Shown here in pieces: positions 53,635-60,787 of a DNA stretch of 64,000 nucleotides (positions within the stretch are counted from its first letter, which is position 1; every line of letters starts with the position of its first letter). Under the pieces are notes generated by a model. The model was not told where the DNA came from and did no database searches. It saw only the letters and a list, made by a program, of their open reading frames with translations. The stretch is from Paracoccus yibinensis (lineage in GTDB: Bacteria > Pseudomonadota > Alphaproteobacteria > Rhodobacterales > Rhodobacteraceae). The stretch covers positions 434,001 through 498,000 of the forward strand of contig NZ_JAVCWH010000001.1 in assembly GCF_030846195.1 (NCBI RefSeq), in the 5' to 3' direction. The translations under genes and the position numbers were made by a program.

Positions 53635-56007
53635 ATGCTCAGCTTTGAAACCCCGCATATCGAGGCAGACGGGGTGATCCTGTTTCCCGACCACGAGGAT
53701 CCGCTGCTGTGGTATTACAGCGCCGGGATGCCGCAGATGGCCCTTGGCCCCCAGGGACGTCCCATGTTCGACCTGTGGGTCTATACCGAGGCATTGGTCC
53801 ACGATTTCCTGACCGGCACCCGCATCCCGGACGAGATGGGCGGTGGCTTCCTGACCCTTGGCGTGAACTGCCGCCGCACCGACCGGGAACTGCGCGAGGC
53901 GCGCAAGGCCATCGCGCGCGCCACCGACGCCGACGAGGACGCCATCAAGCTGTCCCCCATTCCTTATACACAGGGCAAAGCCAGCGTCATCGCGCTGGAC
54001 AACACGACGCTGGGCACCGTGACGCCCGATCCGGCCGGGGCCGATCCCAATGCCGGGCGCCCGCGCTTTGTCACCGCGATCCTGGGCGCCGGGGTGCCTG
54101 CCCTGCTCGGGGATCTGCAATCCATCTTCTCGCTGTCCCTGTCCGACGACGGGGCGGCCTTCATGGCAGGCATGTTCGACGCGACCTCGACCCCCGTGGG
54201 CGTGGTCTATGAACTGGAATTCGAAGGCCTGTCGCCCGCCGTCAACGTCACCGTCAGGGCCGACATGGACAAGCTGCGCCGCCATTTCGGCGGCGGGCTG
54301 CAAGGCCAGGTGCAGTGGTTCAAGGCCGACATCCAGGCCGCCGTGGACCATCTGGTGCAGACGAATGCGGTGGAAATCGACAGCTCCACCTTCATCGACA
54401 GCGACGCCGCGCGAGAGGCCGAGCAAAGGGCCATTGCCCTGTTCAAGGAAGACCTGATCCAGCAGATGTTCCGCCCCTCGCTGCCCCAGCCGCCCAAACC
54501 CGCGCCGGGCCAGGGCCTGGGAGAGGCCATCGCCGCCCTGGCGCGCACCGGCAGCGGGGCCGCATCCGGGGGGGCCGCAGGCGCGGCCACGGCGGCGACC
54601 GGCGGATCATTGGGCCTGACGCTGAAATTCGAACAGGAGACCGCGCATCTGTCAGGCACCTTCAGTTACAACTCGCGGATGCCGGTCAGCCGCACCGACG
54701 CGCCGCAGGCATTCCTGCAAACCCTGATCGACCCTGACGATCACGCGGAACACACCACCCTCATCAACCTGGGCACCGCCTCCGCCTTCTTCGACCGGGT
54801 CGAGGCCATCGTGTCCCTGCCCGAGGAGGAAACCTTCGCCGAAATGAACCTGCGCCAGGCGGTCGTCAGCATGGCCTATGGCGAAGGCGACCCGTCGCGT
54901 CCGCCGGATGTCAAGCCGCCGCTGGTCTGCCTGCCGGGGGGCGAACGCACCCGCGTGCTGGCTTTCCATCGCAACGGACGGCCCAGCATGGCCGTCACCT
55001 ATGACATCACCTATGAATTCGACGATCCGGTGAATGCCACGGTGGATCGCAGCCGTTATGTCACGCCGCGCACCACCTCCACCACCCGCGCGGTGATGGT
55101 CGATCCGCGCGGCGACTTCGGCTATCGCCGCCTGATCCTGCGCCCGGGCCGCATTCCCGCCAACGTGGCCGAAATCAGCCTGACTGCGGACTTCGCCACC
55201 CCTTCGGGCGCCTTCACCGCCCGCCGGACCTTCGGCCTGCACGGTCCCTTCGACCGCACCATCGCCGAGATCGCCCCCAACGGCGCCGAATGGTCCATCC
55301 GAACCGAGGAGAAAGGCCCCGGCACCTTCCGCCTGACGCCCACCTATGTCTTTGCGGACGACAGCGGCGTCTGGACGGCGCCGCAGCAGATCGCCGAATC
55401 CGCCTTCTTCACCCTGGACGCGCCGTTCCGCGCGCAGCGGCAGTTGATCATCCAGCCGAATGTGCTGTCCCCCTCGGTCGAAGGCATCGACGTCGAGGTC
55501 GAATACGACGACGCAACGGCAGGCTATCGCCGTCGCTTCCGCGACACGCTGGTCCCGCCCTTCCAGGCGCTGACGCTGCAATGGTCGATCCTGGACGAGG
55601 ATCGCCGCACCGTCCGCATCCGATCGACCGTGCGCGAAGGCGGCATCGTCTCGCAGGGGGAATGGATTGACTGGGATGAAACCACCCATGTTGTCGGATC
55701 GGACGCCGCGCGGCCCGATGCCCTGACGGTGCGCCTGATCGGCGGGGATCTGGCATCCACGGGCCTGGACGCCGTGCTGGTCGAGGTGCGCGCACCGGAC
55801 GAAACAGGCGCCCCCCGCACGACCGAACTGTTCTTCGGTCCGGGCGATCCCATCACCGCCACGGTCGATCTGATCCGCCGTCCCGGCCAACCCCTGACCT
55901 ATGATTTCCGCACCCAGACCTTCCGCAGCACGGGCGAGGCCGCCATCAGCCCCTGGCAGACCCGCACCGACGCCCTGCAACTGATCATCTCGATCCGAAC
56001 CCTTTGA
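53635..56007 (+). CDS. Unrecognised paralog C of large repeat-protein cluster (790 aa)
   Basis: Third paralog, 790 residues, nine bases after B with a good ribosome site (AGGGGGA). The N terminus MLSFETPHIEADGVILFPDH and GGGFLTLGV near residue 68 match the family. IFSLSLSDDGAAFMAGMFDA and VVYELEFEGLSPAVNVTVRA form the second block, nearly the same as in D. A Gly/Ala-rich linker (GSGAASGGAAGAATAATGG) at about 304-322 separates it from a beta-rich middle segment. Four repeats follow near 414, 518, 623 and 719, including DVEVEYDDATAG. The linker suggests that the N-terminal and repeat parts are separate domains. Function unknown. Confidence 0.8.
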   Translation: MLSFETPHIEADGVILFPDHEDPLLWYYSAGMPQMALGPQGRPMFDLWVYTEALVHDFLTGTRIPDEMGGGFLTLGVNCRRTDRELREARKAIARATDADEDAIKLSPIPYTQGKASVIALDNTTLGTVTPDPAGADPNAGRPRFVTAILGAGVPALLGDLQSIFSLSLSDDGAAFMAGMFDATSTPVGVVYELEFEGLSPAVNVTVRADMDKLRRHFGGGLQGQVQWFKADIQAAVDHLVQTNAVEIDSSTFIDSDAAREAEQRAIALFKEDLIQQMFRPSLPQPPKPAPGQGLGEAIAALARTGSGAASGGAAGAATAATGGSLGLTLKFEQETAHLSGTFSYNSRMPVSRTDAPQAFLQTLIDPDDHAEHTTLINLGTASAFFDRVEAIVSLPEEETFAEMNLRQAVVSMAYGEGDPSRPPDVKPPLVCLPGGERTRVLAFHRNGRPSMAVTYDITYEFDDPVNATVDRSRYVTPRTTSTTRAVMVDPRGDFGYRRLILRPGRIPANVAEISLTADFATPSGAFTARRTFGLHGPFDRTIAEIAPNGAEWSIRTEEKGPGTFRLTPTYVFADDSGVWTAPQQIAESAFFTLDAPFRAQRQLIIQPNVLSPSVEGIDVEVEYDDATAGYRRRFRDTLVPPFQALTLQWSILDEDRRTVRIRSTVREGGIVSQGEWIDWDETTHVVGSDAARPDALTVRLIGGDLASTGLDAVLVEVRAPDETGAPRTTELFFGPGDPITATVDLIRRPGQPLTYDFRTQTFRSTGEAAISPWQTRTDALQLIISIRTL

Positions 56008-56019
56008 AGGGGAACGACC

Positions 56020-58473
56020 ATGCTGGACCTGAATACCCGTTTCGAGCTTCTGGGGGTCACGCTCTATCGCGACGCGGACCAGCCCGAAGTGTTTTTCTTC
56101 CTGCCCCAGAACCCGGTGATCGCGCGGGACCGGGCCGGGCTGATGTTCGACCTGATGCTGTATGAAAAGGGCGGCCAGGCCGACGACCTGCAGACCGGCG
56201 GCTTCCTGACGCTGGCGATCTCGACGGGGCTTGGGGCGCTGGAACAGCCGCTGCTGCGGGAACTGCGCCGCCAGTTCGGGGACAATGCGCGGCTGGTGTC
56301 CATTCCCTTTACGGAAGGGTCTGTCCGGCTGGCGGGGCTGGACACGGGCGTGGCGCCCATCAATCCCGACGGCACCGGCGGCCCGGCCAGCGATCCCGGC
56401 CCCACCGGCATCCGGCTGGTGGAAAAGGTCTTCGGCGCCACCACGCCAAACCTGGACGGCGACAACCGCGCGGTCTTTTCGCTGCAACTGTCCCAGGACG
56501 GCGCGGCCTTCTTTGCCGACCTGATGGAACAGGGCCGGTCCGCCCGCCCGCTGATCGCCATCTATGACCTGAAATACACCGGGTTGATGGAGGTCGAGAG
56601 CCTGCGGATCGAGATCGACTATTCCCGCGTCTATGACTTCCTGCGCACCCGCATCGGCTTCAACGCCATCGTCGTGGCAGGCGAGATCGACAACATCGTC
56701 GAAGAACTGCGCGACAACCAGGCGATCAAGATCGACGACACCGTGCGCAGCCTGGAACTCTCCACGCCCGAGGCGATGAAGGAACGTCGGGACCGGATCG
56801 ACGCCCTGGTCAAGGAACTGGCGACCGGCGCCTTCTTCGCACCGTCCCTGAAGCTGGGCGATCCGTCGGTCGAGGAAAGCAGTGTCTTCGCCGCCCCGAC
56901 GGGCGAGGTCGCGACCGGCCTGTTCCGCCAAGGCCTTCCCGCAGCCATCGGGCAAGCCATGGGCCAGGTGGTGACGACCCGCGAGATGGCGACCGCAAAC
57001 GACATCAACACGCCCCCGCCCGAACCGGGCGAAGGCCAGCCTGCCCCTGCCGCCAACACCCAGGTCGCCGCGCAATCCTCGGCCTTGGGCCATCCGACGG
57101 CGACCTTCACCATGCGGCATCTCCAACAGCGCGAATTGCGCAAGGTCACCTATGACCTGTCGCGCACCACCGCGATGCAGCGCAGCACCGGGCCGCAGAA
57201 CCCGCTGCTGTTCATGGGATCGGAACGCGAAATCCGCGCCCGCATCCACAAGATCAGCCTGAACCATCCCTTCTTCGCCCGGCTGCGCATCGACGTGGAC
57301 GCGGGCGGCACCGACTTCGCGGCCGAAGGCATTCGCGCCATGACCGTCAACCTGCGCTATGGCCGCCGCCCGGACGGGCTGCCCAAGGAAACCGCCGACG
57401 TGATCCTGGACAGCGCCGATGACCGCGCCAGCTTCGTCTTTGCCCGCGATCAGGGCGGGGACATGGGCTATGAATACCAGTTGACGCTGCATTACCTGCC
57501 GGGCTTCGGCCTGGGCGACACGCGCCAGACCGTCACCGGACCCTGGACCCGGTCCGAGGCGCGGCAGCTGTCCGTCCACCCCTCGATGCTGGCCCGCCGC
57601 CAGCCGATCACGCTGACGCTGCCCCGCGTGGTGCCACCCGACCTGTCGGAAGTGCGCGCGACGGTCGCCTATGTCGATCCCGAAGGGGTCATCGACGACC
57701 GTCGCAGCTTCGTGCTGACGCCAGGCGGCGCACCCGCCATCGCGAATGTCCGCTTCGCCGACACGAACGACGCGGCGCGCATCACGGCCGAGGCGATCTT
57801 TGCGGATGGCAGCACCAAGCCCCTGGCCGAGGAGATGCGCCCCGACCCCACAGGCGCCAAACCCCTGGATCTGGTCGTCCTGCCCGTTCCGCAGCGGCCC
57901 GCCGCGCAGTTTTCCGTCATGCTGTCCGATCCGCTGGACGAACTCCGCTCGGTTCTGGTCGATTACGAGGTCAGGCAGGCAGGCCAACTGATCGCCAGCG
58001 CCGCCGTCGAAGTCACTGAACCCCTGCGCGCGGTGCCCGTTACCGTGGTGCTGCCCGCCCCGACGCCCCTGCCCGAGGTGCGCCTGCGCGAACGCCGCAT
58101 CTTCGACCGCGGCGGCATCGAAACCCTGAATTTCCAGCCCCTGACCGACGGCCTTGCCATCGTCGGCGTTCCGGCGGCCGACGTGATGGAGGTGACGCTG
58201 CGATACCTTGGCCCGCCGATGGCCGCGCTGGGCGTCCTGGGGATCCTGGTCAGCCTGCGTTACCGGACCCCCGACGACGACCCCGAATTCCGCCAGACCG
58301 CCAGCCTGTTCGTCGAGGCGGCGGAACCCGCCCGCTGGGTGGTGCGGCTGAAGGACCGCGCGGCGCGCAGCTTTTCCTGGCAGGCCACGCTGATGCTTCA
58401 GACCGGCCAGCAGCGCGCCCTGCCCGAAGTCACCACCGAAAACACCCTCGTCCTTTTGCAGATCACCGCCTGA
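56020..58473 (+). CDS. Unrecognised paralog D of large repeat-protein cluster (817 aa)
   Basis: Fourth and longest paralog, 817 residues, 12 bases after C with AAGGGGA ahead. The N-terminal block has MLDLNTRFELLGVTLYRD, VFFFLPQNP and GGFLTLAIS near residue 60. VFSLQLSQDGAAFFADLMEQ and AIYDLKYTGLMEVESLRIEI form the second block. A Pro-rich linker (PPPEPGEGQPAPAANT) lies near 329-346. NHPFFARLRIDVDAG matches AHPFFQRLEVDV of A. Four repeats start near 444 (LRYGRRP), 548 (VAYVDPEG), 646 (VDYEVRQAG) and 745 (LRYRTPDDD). There is no signal peptide or enzyme motif. Function unknown. Confidence 0.8.
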   Translation: MLDLNTRFELLGVTLYRDADQPEVFFFLPQNPVIARDRAGLMFDLMLYEKGGQADDLQTGGFLTLAISTGLGALEQPLLRELRRQFGDNARLVSIPFTEGSVRLAGLDTGVAPINPDGTGGPASDPGPTGIRLVEKVFGATTPNLDGDNRAVFSLQLSQDGAAFFADLMEQGRSARPLIAIYDLKYTGLMEVESLRIEIDYSRVYDFLRTRIGFNAIVVAGEIDNIVEELRDNQAIKIDDTVRSLELSTPEAMKERRDRIDALVKELATGAFFAPSLKLGDPSVEESSVFAAPTGEVATGLFRQGLPAAIGQAMGQVVTTREMATANDINTPPPEPGEGQPAPAANTQVAAQSSALGHPTATFTMRHLQQRELRKVTYDLSRTTAMQRSTGPQNPLLFMGSEREIRARIHKISLNHPFFARLRIDVDAGGTDFAAEGIRAMTVNLRYGRRPDGLPKETADVILDSADDRASFVFARDQGGDMGYEYQLTLHYLPGFGLGDTRQTVTGPWTRSEARQLSVHPSMLARRQPITLTLPRVVPPDLSEVRATVAYVDPEGVIDDRRSFVLTPGGAPAIANVRFADTNDAARITAEAIFADGSTKPLAEEMRPDPTGAKPLDLVVLPVPQRPAAQFSVMLSDPLDELRSVLVDYEVRQAGQLIASAAVEVTEPLRAVPVTVVLPAPTPLPEVRLRERRIFDRGGIETLNFQPLTDGLAIVGVPAADVMEVTLRYLGPPMAALGVLGILVSLRYRTPDDDPEFRQTASLFVEAAEPARWVVRLKDRAARSFSWQATLMLQTGQQRALPEVTTENTLVLLQITA

Positions 58474-58489
58474 GACACGGAGCGCGATC

Positions 58490-60091
58490 ATGAGTTTCGA
58501 AACCGACAAGCTGCGCTACATGTTCACCGCCGAACCTGCGGGCGGCAGCGGCATTTTCGGCAGTGGCGGGGGCGACGGCACCGCGCAGCCCGTCGTGCCC
58601 ATCCATCTGGCCAACGAAGTCGAACCCCTGCTGATGGGTCCGGCCTATTTCGCGAAACTGAAGGCCGCCATCGACGCCCTGCCCGCCAGCGGCAACCCGA
58701 TCCTGTGGCTGGCGGGCTGGTGGTTCACGCCGCTGTTCTCGCTGGATACAATGACCGGCGGGCCGGAAATGACCGCCCTGCTGAAGGCCAAGGCGCGGGC
58801 CGGTGTGGACGTGCGCGTCCTGGGATGGGTCCTGGCGCCCGAGATGATGTCGTCAAGCATCGTCCAGTCCAACGCGGCCGAGGCGTTCCGCACCAGCTAT
58901 GGCACCATGCGCTTCATCAAGGAACTGCGCACCGAGCCCGCGCTTGCGAACAAGGTCGCCTGCAACACGCTGTCCCACCCGGCGGGCGCGGTCCACACCA
59001 AGCTGGCCCTTGTGGGCAACGACGACCAGATGACGGTCTTCACCGGCGGGCTTGATTGCGTCAACGACCGCCACGATCCCGTCTGGCGCGACGTGCAGTT
59101 GCGCCTGACCGGTCCCGCCGCGCAGCCCGCCTTCGACTTCTGGCGCGAGATGTGGAACGAGGTGCAGTCCCGCCCCGTCAAGCCGCTGTCCTTTTCCGTG
59201 ACGCTTGGTGGCAAGGTCCATGCGATCAGCCTGGACAACCGCACCGCCGCCGCGACCGCCATCCCGGCGCGCAGCGTGGGCCGTCCGTCGGCCGGGCGCA
59301 TCCACGCGCAATCGCTGCGCACCGTCCCGCAGTTCAACTTTCCCTCGCTGTTCGGGTTCTCGCCCATCCCGATGAACGACACATGCACCTTCGCGCCGTC
59401 GGGTGTCTTCGACGTGGATCGCGGCTGGCGGGCGGCCATCGGGGGGGCCGAGACCTATTACTATGTCGAGGATCAGATGCTGTCGTCGCAGCCCCTGTGC
59501 GACGCGCTGAATGCGCGGTTGCGGGCGGACGACGATTTCCGCGTGGTGCTGGTCACAGGGCGGTTCGACCCGAACGATCCGCCCAGCGACATCGGATCCT
59601 GGACACGGGCACGGGCGATCAACTTCCACCTGATGCGCGGATTGACGGCGGCGCAGAAGGCGCGCGTGGCGATCTTCAACCATTCCTCCAAGGTGGTGCA
59701 TTGCAAGATCGCCATCGCCGACGACAAATGGGGCTTCGTCGGTTCGCCCAACTTCTCGGTCCGGTCGCAGTTCACCGATTTCGAACACGGCTTTGCCTTC
59801 ATGGACGAAGCCGAGGCCGCCGTCCCCGCCTTCCGCCGCCAGTTGTGGGACAGCATCTTCGGCGCCCCCGAACCCGACATGACGGCGGCGCTGAACCGAT
59901 GGTTCGCGATCCCCGAAGGCGGCACCCAGGGGACGCTGCAACGCATCGCCACCCCCGTCGCCGTCCCGACCCTGGGCACCGTCGAACGCCTGGCTGCTGA
60001 CGCCCTGTTCGAGGTGGACAGCCGCCAAAGCTGGGGGTCCGACCTGATCCTGATGCTGACCGGCAATATCGGCCTGCCGGTGACGTCATGA
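58490..60091 (+). CDS. Phospholipase D superfamily protein
   Basis: A 533-residue protein with two PLD half-sites. The C-terminal motif is canonical: HCKIAIADDKWGFVGSPNFS, with His404, Lys406, Asp411 and Gly-Ser 418-419. The N-terminal motif HTKLALVGNDDQMTVFTGG has His169 and Lys171 but three extra residues before the Asp (178 or 179), then the usual six residues to Gly-Gly. Both halves needed for a single active site are therefore present, one slightly altered. There is no signal peptide. Superfamily members hydrolyse phospholipids, cut nucleic acids or transfer phosphatidyl groups, and sequence alone does not decide. It lies between paralogs D and F and overlaps F by 4 bases, so it is an integral part of the cluster. 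Confidence 0.85.
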   Translation: MSFETDKLRYMFTAEPAGGSGIFGSGGGDGTAQPVVPIHLANEVEPLLMGPAYFAKLKAAIDALPASGNPILWLAGWWFTPLFSLDTMTGGPEMTALLKAKARAGVDVRVLGWVLAPEMMSSSIVQSNAAEAFRTSYGTMRFIKELRTEPALANKVACNTLSHPAGAVHTKLALVGNDDQMTVFTGGLDCVNDRHDPVWRDVQLRLTGPAAQPAFDFWREMWNEVQSRPVKPLSFSVTLGGKVHAISLDNRTAAATAIPARSVGRPSAGRIHAQSLRTVPQFNFPSLFGFSPIPMNDTCTFAPSGVFDVDRGWRAAIGGAETYYYVEDQMLSSQPLCDALNARLRADDDFRVVLVTGRFDPNDPPSDIGSWTRARAINFHLMRGLTAAQKARVAIFNHSSKVVHCKIAIADDKWGFVGSPNFSVRSQFTDFEHGFAFMDEAEAAVPAFRRQLWDSIFGAPEPDMTAALNRWFAIPEGGTQGTLQRIATPVAVPTLGTVERLAADALFEVDSRQSWGSDLILMLTGNIGLPVTS

Positions 60092-60774
60092 TCGCCCTGG
60101 GCACCATGCGGACGATGCGCGGGCAGGCCAACCTGCTGGTCTTTGGCGACGATGCGGATCCCTATGTCCATCATGTCCTGCCGCTGGACCTGATCCCCGA
60201 CGGTCCGCCGTCGCTGACCGTCATGGGGCGGGGACCAAGGGACCGGGCTGAAGGCATCCTGGGCGGCTTCTGGATCCTGCCCCTGCGGGGGGATGCGCCG
60301 CCCGCCGACATGGCGGCGATCACCGCGGGGCTGGCGCAACCCGACGGCCCCGCCCCCCGCCTGCTGATGGCCGAAGCCGATCTGGACCTGCAAGCCACCC
60401 TGAGCGACGACCCCGAGACCGGCGCCACGATCCATGCCGCCTCCTGGCGCGGCGGCACCATCGCCCTGAACGGCGAGGTGCCGGGGGGCGAGCCGGGCGC
60501 GGCGATGGCCCGTGCCTGGGATCGCCGCCTGCCGGACGGGGTGGCGCGGATCACCCTGACACTGCGCGGCATGGCCCCGCCCGAGGCCACGACATCCCTG
60601 GACGAAACCCTGCGCCTGTCGGGCGGCGACGGGCGACTGTCGCTGGAACGCTCCTCCAGCAGCACGACCACCCGCCGCCAGAACGCAGCCACCCTTTCCA
60701 TCAGGCGTGATCAGCCTCTGCGCCTGCCCCCCGGCAGCCGCGACGTGATCTGGGCCGGCTTCGATCGAACCTGA
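60088..60774 (+). CDS. Short paralog F: N-terminal part of the cluster family only (228 aa)
   Basis: A 228-residue protein translated from an ATGA overlap with the PLD gene. Its first 90 residues resemble the N termini of the large paralogs, especially B: VFGDDADPYVHHVLPLD compared with VFADHGDPGLFHVLP, then GGFWILPLRG near residue 58. The later part (GVARITLTLRGMAPPEATTS) looks like one isolated beta strand pair followed by a Ser/Thr/Arg-rich stretch. It lacks the four-repeat array. It may be an adaptor or capping version of the family. Function unknown. Confidence 0.7.
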   Translation: MIALGTMRTMRGQANLLVFGDDADPYVHHVLPLDLIPDGPPSLTVMGRGPRDRAEGILGGFWILPLRGDAPPADMAAITAGLAQPDGPAPRLLMAEADLDLQATLSDDPETGATIHAASWRGGTIALNGEVPGGEPGAAMARAWDRRLPDGVARITLTLRGMAPPEATTSLDETLRLSGGDGRLSLERSSSSTTTRRQNAATLSIRRDQPLRLPPGSRDVIWAGFDRT

Positions 60775-60787
60775 AAGGACAGACGAC

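Noticed and set aside
54652-58509. A 1,285-codon open frame on the minus strand opposite paralogs C and D, and a similar 1,052-codon one at 51268-54426
   Set aside because: They lie antisense to genes with consistent paralogy, ribosome sites and tight spacing. Their translations are Arg/Gly/Gln/His-rich with no recognisable domain, as expected for antisense frames in high-GC DNA.
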